The notes beneath the pieces were generated by a model. The model saw only the letters and a program-made list of their open reading frames with translations. It was not told the origin of the DNA and ran no database searches. From Bradyrhizobium amphicarpaeae (GTDB lineage Bacteria; Pseudomonadota; Alphaproteobacteria; Rhizobiales; Xanthobacteraceae), in assembly GCF_002266435.3 (NCBI RefSeq), contig NZ_CP029426.2, forward strand, positions 5,920,001 to 5,984,000: a stretch of 64,000 bases of DNA, given 5' to 3'. The position numbers and the translations under genes were made by a program. Shown here piece by piece: positions 18,117 to 26,309 of the stretch; positions within the stretch are counted from its first letter, which is position 1; every line of letters begins with the position of its first letter.

Positions 18117-19438
18117 GGGCGCTTCTCGCGGATCAGGATCTCGATCCGGCGGTTCTGCGCGGCCGCCGGATCGTTCGGGAGCTTCGGCCGGCGGTCGGCA
18201 TAGCCTTCGACGTGCTCGATTCGCAATGCGTCGACGCCGGAGCGAACCAGCATGTAATAGGCCATCTGCGCACGCGCGGTCGACAGCCGCCAATTGTCAT
18301 AAGTCTCCGAACGATACGGCCGATTGTCGGTATGACCGCGGACGATGATCATGCCCTGGCGCTTCGTCAGCAGCGGCCCGATCTTGTCGATCACGCGGAT
18401 CAGCTCGGGCCGCGGCTCGGCCGAGCCGACCGCGAACATGCCGAAGCTCGCATCGTCGGTCAGGCTGATCAGGAGGCCCTCCTCGACCTGACGCACCTCG
18501 GCCGCCGGCCCGGCGCCCGCCTTGATGTCGGACAGCGCCTCCGCGACGGCGGCTTGAAGCTGCTTGACGGTCGGCTGCTGGGTTTGCGCCGCATCGCGCG
18601 GCTCGGACTCCTTCGCCGTATCGTTGGGACGCGCCTGCGCGGCGGCGTTAGCTTGAACGTTGGCTTGAACATTGGCTTGGGCGCTGCCCTCGCGCGGGGC
18701 TTGCGCCGGTGCGGCCCCCGGCGGCAGCAGCGGCGACAGGTTTGCCGACGACGCATCCGCGTTCGGCGCCAGGCTTCCGCCGGCATCGTCGGCCTTGGCA
18801 CGACGCGGCTGCGGCTCGCCCTGGTTTGTGCCCGACGCGCCGTCGCGCGCGGAGGCATTCGGCCTGGATTCGCTCTCGATCATGCGATCGGCATCCTTGG
18901 ACGCTTGCGGCGCGAGCTTCCAATAGCCGGGGTCGAAGGGATCGCGGTAGGCGTCGCCGCCCTTGAAGCCATCCTCTTCTGCGGATGTCAGCGCGCCGGC
19001 GCGGCGCTGTCCCGAGGACTGGTTCGCACTGTTCGCGATCTCGGCGAGCGTCGCATAGGGATCGCGGAACAGGACCTTCTCCTCATACGAGGCCGGCTTC
19101 TCGGCCGTCGGCGAGTCACCGCGTCGTTCTTCGTTCGAGCCAGCCGGCTGACGCTTGCCGTCCTGACCTTCGAACGACGTCTGCTCCTTCTTGGAGAGAT
19201 TCTTCAGGCCCTTCGGCGCGGGGGCATTTTCCGCAAGCTGGATCGGATTGAAATAGCTCGCGACGACCTGCTTCTGATCCTGGTTGAGCGCGTTGAGCAG
19301 CCACATGACCAGGAAGAACGCCATCATCGCGGTCATGAAATCCGCATAGGCGATCTTCCATACGCCGCCGTGATGCGCCTCCTCGGCGAAGGCACTGCGC
19401 CGGCGGACGATCACGAGCTCCTGCTTGACCTCTTCCAT
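18113..19438 (-). CDS. motB: Stator protein MotB
   Basis: The product has 441 residues. A short cytoplasmic N-terminus precedes a single membrane segment (about 27-48) with the proton-carrying aspartate in IAYADFMTAMM (Asp33). A long linker (about 50-290) is rich in Ala, Gln and Asn and has a short tandem repeat (QANVQANVQA). The C-terminal OmpA-like peptidoglycan-binding domain includes MIIVRGHTDNRPY and GYADRRPKLPNDPAAAQNRR. The linker is much longer than in enteric MotB, as usual when MotC is present. motA is in a different operon, at 34645. It is cotranscribed with fliF, fliH and motC. Confidence 0.95.
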   Translation of the reverse strand: MEEVKQELVIVRRRSAFAEEAHHGGVWKIAYADFMTAMMAFFLVMWLLNALNQDQKQVVASYFNPIQLAENAPAPKGLKNLSKKEQTSFEGQDGKRQPAGSNEERRGDSPTAEKPASYEEKVLFRDPYATLAEIANSANQSSGQRRAGALTSAEEDGFKGGDAYRDPFDPGYWKLAPQASKDADRMIESESRPNASARDGASGTNQGEPQPRRAKADDAGGSLAPNADASSANLSPLLPPGAAPAQAPREGSAQANVQANVQANAAAQARPNDTAKESEPRDAAQTQQPTVKQLQAAVAEALSDIKAGAGPAAEVRQVEEGLLISLTDDASFGMFAVGSAEPRPELIRVIDKIGPLLTKRQGMIIVRGHTDNRPYRSETYDNWRLSTARAQMAYYMLVRSGVDALRIEHVEGYADRRPKLPNDPAAAQNRRIEILIREKRP

Positions 19439-19444
19439 GGCGGG

Positions 19445-20131
19445 TTACCGGCGCGCTTCCTTCAGGCGTTCGCTCCAGGCCGTGATCTGCGTCTCGATCA
19501 CGGTCTGGTCGGCCACGACGCGAACCTCCAGGGTATCGGCCGCCTCGTACGCGATACCGGTTCGCCTCGACGCCTCGAGCTGCGTCTTTACGAGGTCGAG
19601 CAACTCGCTCGGTCCGGTGACCTTGAACACCGGCACCGGCGAATTGCCGGTCAGCGCCGCAACCTGCTCCACCAGCGATCCGATCGCCTTGTCACGGACC
19701 GCCTCGGTGAGGAACGGCAGCAATATCCGCGCCACGGAGCTTGCGATGTTGGTCTCGATCTCGCGGCAAGCGGTCTCGAAGCCGCCGACGATCGCGATCG
19801 CCTGCTGATCGGACCATTTGGCGCGCTCCTCGCCGAGCCGGATCGCGCTGCGGACGCGTTCCTCGGCGAGCCTGGCGTCGCCGTCCGCGACGCCGGCCGC
19901 ATGGCCGCGACGGTAGGCATCGTCCAGGAGATTGGCCGGCGGGGCTTCCGCCTTCGGTGCCGGAGACGACGGCAGCGGTTGCGAATGGGCTTGAGGCTGC
20001 GGCGGGGGCTCGCGCATGCCCTCCTTCGACCTCGTCAGCACGTCCTGGATCCTGGGCGGCGGAGCCGGCGGTGATTTGGCCCGGCCGTTCGCGTCGAACT
20101 GCGTCAGGAATTTTCCGATTGCCGCGTTCAT
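19445..20131 (-). CDS. fliH: FliH-like export ATPase regulator
   Basis: The product has 228 residues. The proline-rich N-terminus is followed by YRRGHAAGVADGDARLAEER and a helical region with GFETACREIETNIASSVARI, which fits FliH. The C-terminal VSELxx-type domain is weakly conserved (GIAYEAADTLEVRVVADQT). FliH ties the FliI ATPase to the C-ring. The gene overlaps the fliF stop by four bases and precedes motB by six; fliI itself is in another block. Naming rests on pattern and on the fliF-fliH adjacency. Confidence 0.75.
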   Translation of the reverse strand: MNAAIGKFLTQFDANGRAKSPPAPPPRIQDVLTRSKEGMREPPPQPQAHSQPLPSSPAPKAEAPPANLLDDAYRRGHAAGVADGDARLAEERVRSAIRLGEERAKWSDQQAIAIVGGFETACREIETNIASSVARILLPFLTEAVRDKAIGSLVEQVAALTGNSPVPVFKVTGPSELLDLVKTQLEASRRTGIAYEAADTLEVRVVADQTVIETQITAWSERLKEARR

Positions 20132-21753
20132 GCCGCCTCCTCGCGTCGCATCCAGTCTTTAAGGATCGCTGCGGCCTGCGCCTGGTCGAGCCGAACGATC
20201 TGCTCCAGTCGCTTCTGCGGCGTTCGCTGCATCTTGCCTTCGAGGTCTTCGACGAGATTGAGCTCGGCCTCCTCGCTGTCCGGCAGCGCAAGGGCGGCGG
20301 CGGCTTCGAGCTCGGCGACCTCGGCAGCCTCCGCCTGTTCCTGCTGCGCGCGATGGGTCAGAATGCCGTTGACCGCGGGCCGCAATCCGAACCAGACCAG
20401 CATCGAGGCGACGGCCAGGATCGTCACCGCGTTGATGACGCTGCCGAGCTGCTTGTTGACCATCTCGACGAAGCTGATCGGGGGCACCGGCGCCAGTTCG
20501 CGCGAGCCCTCGATGAAGTCGACGGCCGTCACCTGGATCTGGTCGCCGCGCGTCTTGTCCAGTCCGCCGGCCGTCGCCGCCAGCTGGCTGATTTCGGCGA
20601 GCTTGCTGTCGACGATGGCCTGGTTGGTCTTGTCGCCGAGCTCGGCGACCAGCCGCGCACGATTGACCAGCACGGCGATGAAGAGCTTCTTCACAGAGTA
20701 GCCGTCGCTCACCGTCGTCGTGGTCTTGGACGAGACCTCGAAATTGGTGACGTCCTCGCGGCGGGTCTTGTCCTCGCTGGAGTTCTTGCCGCTGCCGGCG
20801 TTGACCTGCTGATCAGGAAGATTCTGCTGCACCGTGGTCGGCGTCGAACGGTCGGCGTTCTGCGACGACTCCTTCTCGCGTACGTTCCGCACCGAACGCT
20901 CGGCGCGGCTCTCCGGATCGTAGACAGTCTCGTTGACCTGCCGCTTGTCGGTGGAGAGCTGCGGCGAGACGCTGACCTCGAAATTGTCGAGGCCCAGATA
21001 CGGCGTCAGCGCTTTGCGGATGTTCTCCTGCACCATGCCGCCGACGGTCTTCTGGAGGCTCGCCATCCTGGTCGGAGCGGCGCTCGCCTCGTCCTCTTCG
21101 GCGAGCAGCATCGAGCCGTCGGCATCCAGCACCGTCACCTTGTCGCGGCTCATGCCGGGAATGGCGGCGGCGACGAGATGGCGGATCGACTGCGCGGTAC
21201 GGGCCTCGATCGCGCCATCTGTGCGCAGCACGACCGATGCGGAAGGCGGCTGCTGCGTCGCGCGGAACGAGCCGCGCACCGGCAGCACGATATGCACCCG
21301 CGCCGCCTTGACGCCCTTCATCAATTGTACCGTGCGCGCGATCTCGCCTTCCAGCGCCCGGAGCTTGGTGACCTCCTGCATGAACGAGGTCAGCCCGAGC
21401 GAGCCGATCTTGTCGAACAGCTCGTAGCCGGAATTGGCGCTGGTCGGCAGCCCCTTCTCGGCCAGCAGCATCCGCGCCTGCATGGTCTGGCTCGGGCGCA
21501 CCGAGAGCGCGTCGCCGGCCGTATTGACGTCGAAGGTGATGTTCTGCTCGCGCAGCGCCGCGCCCATCCGCGTCACGTCCTCGCGGGTAAGGCCGGTATA
21601 GAGCGTCTCGAATTCAGGCCGGCTCAGATAGTACGCGCCGCCGACGACGGTCACGAGAACGGCAAAGCCGATCAGGCCCAGGGCCATCAGGCGTCGCGGC
21701 CCAAGCTCCAGCAGATTGTTGAGCAGTTGCTGTACCTGCGCACGACTGAGCAT
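20128..21753 (-). CDS. fliF: MS-ring protein FliF
   Basis: The product has 541 residues with membrane segments near residues 26-45 and about 435-455. Family motifs include ALGLIGFAVLVTVVGGAYYL, YTGLTREDVTRMGAALREQN, and KVTVLDADGSML. The C-terminal cytoplasmic tail, which binds FliG, is present. ATG 21753 follows GAGG and matches the family N-terminus (MLSRAQVQQLLNNLLELG); a GTG at 21786 is less likely. It is the first gene of its operon. CAACCTT and AAGGTTG form an inverted repeat at 21795-21813, in the leader or promoter. Confidence 0.95.
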   Translation of the reverse strand: MLSRAQVQQLLNNLLELGPRRLMALGLIGFAVLVTVVGGAYYLSRPEFETLYTGLTREDVTRMGAALREQNITFDVNTAGDALSVRPSQTMQARMLLAEKGLPTSANSGYELFDKIGSLGLTSFMQEVTKLRALEGEIARTVQLMKGVKAARVHIVLPVRGSFRATQQPPSASVVLRTDGAIEARTAQSIRHLVAAAIPGMSRDKVTVLDADGSMLLAEEDEASAAPTRMASLQKTVGGMVQENIRKALTPYLGLDNFEVSVSPQLSTDKRQVNETVYDPESRAERSVRNVREKESSQNADRSTPTTVQQNLPDQQVNAGSGKNSSEDKTRREDVTNFEVSSKTTTTVSDGYSVKKLFIAVLVNRARLVAELGDKTNQAIVDSKLAEISQLAATAGGLDKTRGDQIQVTAVDFIEGSRELAPVPPISFVEMVNKQLGSVINAVTILAVASMLVWFGLRPAVNGILTHRAQQEQAEAAEVAELEAAAALALPDSEEAELNLVEDLEGKMQRTPQKRLEQIVRLDQAQAAAILKDWMRREEAA

Positions 21754-21794
21754 ATGACCTCGTACCGATGCGAACGTACCGGACACTCCGCTGC

Positions 21795-21813
21795 CAACCT
21801 TGTCTGAAGGTTG
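21795..21813. promoter_or_regulatory. Inverted repeat just upstream of fliF
   Basis: Perfect seven-base arms, CAACCTT and AAGGTTG, are separated by five bases and lie about 42 bases before the fliF ATG. This may be an operator or a hairpin in the leader. It shares the AACC/GGTT core with sites upstream of flgE and the second flagellin gene, which may be coincidence. Confidence 0.3.
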
Positions 21814-22011
21814 CGCGAGGACACAAATGTGTCAGTTCGCAGGCGAGGCGTTGTAATTTTGCAGAAAATCCGGGCGACGCAATCGGGTCGGCGCATGACA
21901 CGTCGGGACGCACGACCGTGCGATCGGCTGCGGGCGTGTCACATGAAATTCAACGTTTGGGAATCGATTGCGGGCACCTCATGTGCCGCTAGCTCCGCCG
22001 GTCACGGCGGG

Positions 22012-22039
22012 GACCGTGCTCCCTCAGGGGGGCACGGTC
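22012..22039. terminator. Strong hairpin downstream of the first flagellin gene
   Basis: Arms GACCGTGC (22012-22019) and GCACGGTC (22032-22039) are extended by a C3/G3 pairing inside. The hairpin lies 18 bases past the flagellin stop at 22057. No T-run follows on the minus strand (TTTT follows on the plus side), so it may act as a 3' stabiliser or a non-canonical terminator for the flagellin mRNA. Confidence 0.5.
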
Positions 22040-22056
22040 GTTTTCGAAAGCGCCGC

Positions 22057-22968
22057 TTAGCCGCGGAACAGCGACAGGATGCTCTGGCTGTTCTGGTTGG
22101 CGATCGAGAGCGCCTGAACGCCGAGCTGCTGCTGGGTCTGCAGCGCCTGCAGCCGGGTCGATTCCGCGTTCATGTCGGCGTCGACGAGCTGGCCGATACC
22201 GCGATCCACCGAGTCCATCAGCGACTTCACGAACTCCGTGTTGTTCGAGATGCGGTTCTTGATGGCGCCGAGATTGGCGGCGGACTGGCTGACCGTGTTG
22301 ATCGCTGCGGTGACCTGCGCGATGTAGCCGTCGATGATGGTCTGATGGGCCGTCGAGTCGGTCAGCGCACCGATGTTGAGGCTGTCGACCGAGGCGCTGC
22401 CGCTCACCGTGTCGAGGATGCCGCCCGTGGTCGCGGTGTAGAGCGAGTAGTTGGCCACGGTCACCGTGATGGTGCTGATCGTCGGCGTGGCGCCGACGCG
22501 CGAGAACGACGACACCAGGTTGACGGTGGCCGGGGTGGAGGCGTTGGTGCTCAGCCAGTTGACGCCGTTGAAGGTCGCCGCGTTGGCGACGTTCTTCATG
22601 TCCTGCTGGATCTGGGTGATTTCAGCCTGGATCTTGGTGCGGTCGATACCGGCGGTCTTGGCTTCGACCAGCAGCGCCTGGAGCTTCGTCAGGCCGGAGT
22701 TCTGGTCGCCGATGACCTTGTTAAGGGCGGTGTACTCGGTGTCGACGGTCGCGGCCGACAGACCGAGCGAGTCGGAGACGGCGGAGAGCGCGGCGTTGTC
22801 GGCGCGCATCGAGGTCGCGATCGACCAATAGGCCGAGTTGTCCGAAGCGGTCGAGACGCGCTGGCCGGTGGAGATCCGGTTTTCGGTCGTCTGCAGGCTG
22901 GCGCTGACATTCCGGAGGGTCTGGAGCGCAGTCATTGCAGCGGAGTTGGTAAGCAGGCTGGAAGCCAT
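22057..22968 (-). CDS. lafA: Flagellin (lateral type), copy 1
   Basis: The product has 303 residues. Conserved N-terminal (NRISTGQRVSTASDNSAYWS, DTEYTALNKVIGDQNSGL) and C-terminal (RISNNTEFVKSLMDSVDRG, LQTQQQLGVQALSIANQNSQ) flagellin helices enclose a small variable domain. It forms the filament with the adjacent copy at 23233, to which it is highly similar over its whole length. I chose ATG 22968 (MASSLL), preceded by AGGGAC; the leader upstream carries a structured element. The flagellins of the thin lateral filament in Bradyrhizobium are called LafA; the exact numbering of the copies is not claimed here. Confidence 0.95.
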   Translation of the reverse strand: MASSLLTNSAAMTALQTLRNVSASLQTTENRISTGQRVSTASDNSAYWSIATSMRADNAALSAVSDSLGLSAATVDTEYTALNKVIGDQNSGLTKLQALLVEAKTAGIDRTKIQAEITQIQQDMKNVANAATFNGVNWLSTNASTPATVNLVSSFSRVGATPTISTITVTVANYSLYTATTGGILDTVSGSASVDSLNIGALTDSTAHQTIIDGYIAQVTAAINTVSQSAANLGAIKNRISNNTEFVKSLMDSVDRGIGQLVDADMNAESTRLQALQTQQQLGVQALSIANQNSQSILSLFRG

Positions 22969-22998
22969 CTTTGATGTCCCTTTGAAAGCAGATTGGAT

Positions 22999-23076
22999 GG
23001 GGACATACCGGACTTGCACCGGTACGACCGGGCGGCGTCATGCCTTTGGGCTGCGGAAATGCGCGTGGGCCCAACC
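22999..23076 (-). promoter_or_regulatory. Structured 5' leader of flagellin copy 1 (flg-Rhizobiales-like RNA)
   Basis: Read on the minus strand, the leader can form three stems: TTGGGC with GCCCAA (arms at 23069-23074 and 23046-23051), a short GGC/GCC stem, and TACCGG with CCGGTA around a seven-base loop. The same layout occurs before the second flagellin gene with compensating changes in the first stem. A conserved RNA motif called flg-Rhizobiales is known from 5' regions of flagellin genes in this order (recalled). It is the likely site of FlbT-dependent or other post-transcriptional control. Confidence 0.75.
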
Positions 23077-23181
23077 TGTCGTAGCGGCGAGGATAGCCAG
23101 CGAAGCTTGTGCGGGGCTTGTGGCGCTGTGACCTCGCTGCAACGGGGCCGCCGAAATCACGGTGCGCGCGTCAGGCAAACG

Positions 23182-23212
23182 AAAGGGCCGCGCTTCGCGA
23201 GAAGCGCGGCCC
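23182..23212 (-). terminator. Terminator of flagellin copy 2
   Basis: A perfect 12-base-pair stem (arms 23185-23196 and 23201-23212) has a four-base loop and is followed on the minus strand by TTTCGTTT. It lies 20 bases after the stop of the second flagellin gene and upstream of the leader of the first, so each flagellin gene should give its own transcript. Confidence 0.88.
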
Positions 23213-23232
23213 TCCCGATGTCGTCTGCAGGC

Positions 23233-24138
23233 TTAGCGGAACAGCGACAGGATGCTCTGGCTGTTGTTGTTGGCGATCGAGAGCGCCTGAACACCGAGTT
23301 GCTGCTGGACCTGGAGGGCCGCCAGGCGGGTGGATTCCTGGTTCATGTCGGCGTCGACGAGCTGGCCGATACCGCGATCCACCGAGTCCATCAGCGACTT
23401 CACGAACTCCGAGTTGTTCGAGATGCGGTTCTTGATGGCGCCGAGGTTGGCGGCACCCGAAGACACCGAGCCGATCGCTGCGGTGACCTTCGCGATGTAA
23501 CCATCGAGAATGGTCTGGTCGGCCGTCGAGTCGGTCAGCGCACCGATGTTGAGGCTGTCGACCGACGCGCTGCCGGCCACCGTGTCGAGGATACCGCCCG
23601 TGCTGGAAGTGTAGAGCGAGTAGTTGGCGACGGTCACGGTGATCGAGCTGGTGGTCGGCGTGGAGCCGACGCGCGAGAACGACGACACCAGGTTGACGGT
23701 CGTCGGCGTGGAAGCGTTGGTGCTCAGCCAGTTGACGCCGTTGAAGGTCGCCGCGTTGGCGACGTTCTTCATGTCCTGCTGAATCTGGGTGATTTCCGAC
23801 TGGATCTTGGTGCGATCGATACCGGCAGTCTTGGCTTCGACCAGCAGCGACTGGAGCTTGGTCAGGCCGGAGTTGCTGTCGCCGAGGACCTTGTTCAGAG
23901 CGGTGTACTCGGTGTCGACGGTCGCGGCCGACAGACCGAGCGAGTCGGAGACGGCGGAGAGCGCGGCGTTGTCGGCGCGCATCGAAGTGGCGATCGACCA
24001 GTAGGCGGCGTTGTCGGCGGCCGTGGCCACGCGCTGGCCGGTGGAGATCCGGCTCTGCGTGGTGGAGAGTTGCGAGCTGACAGACCGCAAGGTCTGGAGC
24101 GCGGTCATGGCGGACGAGTTCGTGAGCAGGCTTGACAT
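23233..24138 (-). CDS. lafA: Flagellin (lateral type), copy 2
   Basis: The product has 301 residues and is nearly colinear with copy 1. It differs mainly in the first helix (SQLSTTQSRISTGQRVATAA), in scattered positions of the central domain, and in ending at FR rather than FRG. Both carry the alphaproteobacterial pattern without the large D2/D3 domains of enteric flagellin. ATG 24138 is preceded by AGGGACATTCGCA-type spacing on the minus strand. It has its own leader element, upstream region and terminator, which points to independent transcription. The tandem arrangement indicates local duplication. Confidence 0.95.
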   Translation of the reverse strand: MSSLLTNSSAMTALQTLRSVSSQLSTTQSRISTGQRVATAADNAAYWSIATSMRADNAALSAVSDSLGLSAATVDTEYTALNKVLGDSNSGLTKLQSLLVEAKTAGIDRTKIQSEITQIQQDMKNVANAATFNGVNWLSTNASTPTTVNLVSSFSRVGSTPTTSSITVTVANYSLYTSSTGGILDTVAGSASVDSLNIGALTDSTADQTILDGYIAKVTAAIGSVSSGAANLGAIKNRISNNSEFVKSLMDSVDRGIGQLVDADMNQESTRLAALQVQQQLGVQALSIANNNSQSILSLFR

Positions 24139-24176
24139 TGCGAATGTCCCTTTATGTACGCGTTACATTTTCATCA

Positions 24177-24250
24177 GGGGACATACCGGACTTGCACCGG
24201 TACGGAGGGGCGGCATCATGCCTTTGGACTGATAGGGGTGGGGTCCAACC
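24177..24250 (-). promoter_or_regulatory. Structured 5' leader of flagellin copy 2 (flg-Rhizobiales-like RNA)
   Basis: This is the counterpart of the leader at 22999. The first stem here is TTGGAC with GTCCAA (arms 24243-24248 and 24224-24229), so an A-U pair replaces the G-C pair of copy 1. The hairpin GGCA-TGA-TGCC and the TACCGG/CCGGTA hairpin follow. The 28 bases nearest the gene are identical in both leaders. A possible -10 box (TAGCAAT) sits about 17 bases upstream of the element on the minus strand. Confidence 0.75.
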
Positions 24251-24323
24251 CGCCGTGCCGCATTGCTAACACGCCGAATCTTGCCTCCGGATTAAAATCG
24301 GCTTGAATTCCATAGCAATATCA

Positions 24324-24353
24324 TATGGTTAATATTACTTTCTGCTAACCATA
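24324..24353. promoter_or_regulatory. Inverted repeat TATGGTTA / TAACCATA upstream of flagellin copy 2
   Basis: Perfect eight-base arms at 24324-24331 and 24346-24353 with centres about 22 bases apart, i.e. two helical turns, lie in a clearly AT-rich stretch. The site is roughly 75-100 bases upstream of the expected flagellin transcription start and 26 bases after the fliP stop. It is suited to a dimeric activator; the local FtcR-type regulator is the obvious candidate (inference). Confidence 0.45.
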
Positions 24354-24378
24354 AGGGATTGCCCGACGGTCGCCGCCG

Positions 24379-25119
24379 CTACGAGAACGAGCGCACCAGT
24401 CCGGAGGCGAGCAGATTCCAGCCGTCGATCAGCACGAAGAACAGCATCTTGAACGGCAGCGCGAGGATCGTCGGCGGCATCATCATCATGCCCATCGACA
24501 TCGTCAGCGTCGCCACGATCATGTCGATCACGAGGAACGGCAGGATGATGAGAAATCCGATCTCGAACGAACGCCTCAGCTCGGAGATCATGAATGCCGG
24601 GATGATGACGCGCAAATCGACGCGCTTGTCGTCGAACTTCTTGCGAAAGCTCTCCGCGGCAAGCGACTCGAAGGTCTGCAGATCCTTGTCGCGGACATGG
24701 GCCAGCATGAACTCGCGGAACGGATCGGTGATCTTCAGATAGGCCTGCTCTTCCGAGATCTCGTTCTTCATCAGCGGCTGGACGCCGGTCTCCCAGGCGC
24801 GATCGAAAGTCGGCGCCATGACGTAGAAGGTCATGAACAAAGCGAGGCTGATCAGCACCAGATTGGCCGGCGTGGTCTGCAGACCGAGACCGGCGCGCAG
24901 GAACGACAGCGCCACCGCAAATCGCGTGAAGCTCGTCACCATGATGAGCAGCCCCGGCGCCACCGAGAGCACCGTGATCAGCGCCATCAGCTGGATGATC
25001 CGGCCGCTGGTCGAGCCGTTTCCGGGCGGCAGCAGCGAGTTCAGGTCCGGAATCTGGGCGAGCGCCACTTCGGGCAGCACGACCAGAGCCAACGCGAGCA
25101 GCAGGGTCTTCACTCTCAC
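24379..25119 (-). CDS. fliP: Flagellar export gate protein FliP
   Basis: The product has 246 residues. A cleavable signal (LLLALALVVLPEVALAQ) is followed by the FliP core: QLMALITVLSVAPGLLIMVT, SFTRFAVALSFLRAGLGLQT and the C-terminal ELRRSFEIGFLIILPFLVID. It forms the export pore with FliQ and FliR. The GTG start at 25119 overlaps the fliL stop (GTGA). It is the last gene of the flgB operon, whose order (flgI-motE-flgH-fliL-fliP) is the same as in Sinorhizobium. Confidence 0.96.
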   Translation of the reverse strand: MRVKTLLLALALVVLPEVALAQIPDLNSLLPPGNGSTSGRIIQLMALITVLSVAPGLLIMVTSFTRFAVALSFLRAGLGLQTTPANLVLISLALFMTFYVMAPTFDRAWETGVQPLMKNEISEEQAYLKITDPFREFMLAHVRDKDLQTFESLAAESFRKKFDDKRVDLRVIIPAFMISELRRSFEIGFLIILPFLVIDMIVATLTMSMGMMMMPPTILALPFKMLFFVLIDGWNLLASGLVRSFS

Positions 25120-25559
25120 TGAATCACCAGGGTCTCAATGATCAATTCGCGCACCTTGCCCGACGAGCGGATATTGGCGCGCTCGGTCAGGTCGTCGCGC
25201 AGATGCTGAAGCCCGCGCGCCCCTTCGAACTGCGTCACGGTCGCCGACCGCAGATAGGTGACGATGTCCTCGCTGATGTGGGCGGCGAGGATTCCGGCAT
25301 CCTCGTCGCTCATGCTCTCGGTCACCATCGAGGCTTCGACGCGGGCCCAGTTGTTGGCCGGCGCGGCCAGATTGGTCACGATCGGAGACAGCTTCCTGAG
25401 CCGCGCGCTGCCGGCGTAGCTCGAGGCAAGCGGCGGCGGCGTGGCGGTTTTCTTCGCGTCGGCGACGCGCTCGGCCGCCGCGAACAGATGCAGCCCGGCC
25501 AGCGCGCCCGCACCGATCGCGACGAGGGTCAGGACCACGATGGCCGCAATCAGGCGCAT
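25116..25559 (-). CDS. fliL: Flagellar basal-body associated protein FliL
   Basis: The product has 147 residues: one N-terminal membrane segment (about 3-26) and a periplasmic domain with SPIVTNLAAPANNWARVEAS and the usual end ELIIETLVIQ. FliL supports the stator around the rod. ATG 25559 is best placed after AGGGGACGTG; a GTG directly before it is less likely. It is coupled to fliP by a four-base overlap. Confidence 0.85.
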   Translation of the reverse strand: MRLIAAIVVLTLVAIGAGALAGLHLFAAAERVADAKKTATPPPLASSYAGSARLRKLSPIVTNLAAPANNWARVEASMVTESMSDEDAGILAAHISEDIVTYLRSATVTQFEGARGLQHLRDDLTERANIRSSGKVRELIIETLVIQ

Positions 25560-25601
25560 CACGTCCCCTGCCCCCGCGGCGCCGCCAGGCCGGCGCGGAC
25601 T

Positions 25602-26309
25602 TCAGAATGGTGCCACGGCGTCATAGATCCGATGTCCCCATCCAGGCTGTTGCACGTCGGAAAGATTTCCGCGACCGCCATAGGACACGCGGGCCTCGGC
25701 GATCTTCTCGTAGGAAATCGTGTTGGTGCGCGAGATATCGCGCGGCCGCACGATGCCGCCGACATTGAGCACGCGCATCTCCGTGTTGACGCGAAATTCC
25801 TGCGAGCCGCTGATCATGATATTGCCGTTCGGCAACACGTCGGTGACGATGGCCGCGATCGACAGCTTGATATCCTCGGTGCGATCGATCTGGCCGTTGC
25901 CCTTGATCTGGGTGTTGGTGCTGAGGTTGGCGTTCGCCGATCCCTTGTCGTTCCATCCAGCGACGTCCATCAGCCAGTCGAGTCCGAACTTGATCTGCGA
26001 ATCGCGCGAGCGGCCGGTCTTGTTGTCGAGCTTGGCCTTGTCCTGCATCGAGATGATCACCGTCACGACGTCGCCGGTACGCCGGGCGCGGGGATCGCGA
26101 TAGAGATCGGTGCCGTCGTCCCAGGTCGAGCGATAGCTGACAGGCGTGCGCATGCGCGGCGTCACCGGGATCGGATCGGCCTGGGTCCTGAGGCCGCTGC
26201 CGACCGGCGACATTTGCGGGCCGGTCAGGACCTCGGACGGATCCTGGAAGCATCCGGCCAGGAGCACTGACGCCAGCACGAGCGAGAGGATGAGGAGCGG
26301 CTTCTTCAT
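25602..26309 (-). CDS. flgH: L-ring lipoprotein FlgH
   Basis: The product has 235 residues. The lipoprotein signal ends in the lipobox LAGC (Cys20). The FlgH core includes YRSTWDDGTDLYRDPRARRTGD, VTVIISMQDKAKLDNKT and the hallmark GSQEFRVNTEMRVLNVGGIVRPRDI. It forms the outer-membrane ring with the FlgI P-ring, encoded two genes upstream. ATG 26309 sits one base before the motE stop region. Length is normal. Confidence 0.95.
   Translation of the reverse strand: MKKPLLILSLVLASVLLAGCFQDPSEVLTGPQMSPVGSGLRTQADPIPVTPRMRTPVSYRSTWDDGTDLYRDPRARRTGDVVTVIISMQDKAKLDNKTGRSRDSQIKFGLDWLMDVAGWNDKGSANANLSTNTQIKGNGQIDRTEDIKLSIAAIVTDVLPNGNIMISGSQEFRVNTEMRVLNVGGIVRPRDISRTNTISYEKIAEARVSYGGRGNLSDVQQPGWGHRIYDAVAPF

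Noticed and set aside
18640..18690. Tandem repeat in motB as a microsatellite or phase-variable switch
   Set aside because: The repeat unit is 12 bases, keeps the reading frame and lies in a low-complexity linker; no frame switch is expected.
18212..20074. 620-codon plus-strand frame across motB and fliH
   Set aside because: It is antisense to two recognised genes and lacks any known motif.
22012..22039. Hairpin after flagellin copy 1 as a standard intrinsic terminator
   Set aside because: On the minus strand no T-run follows the stem; it is listed only as a hairpin with a possible end-of-transcript role.
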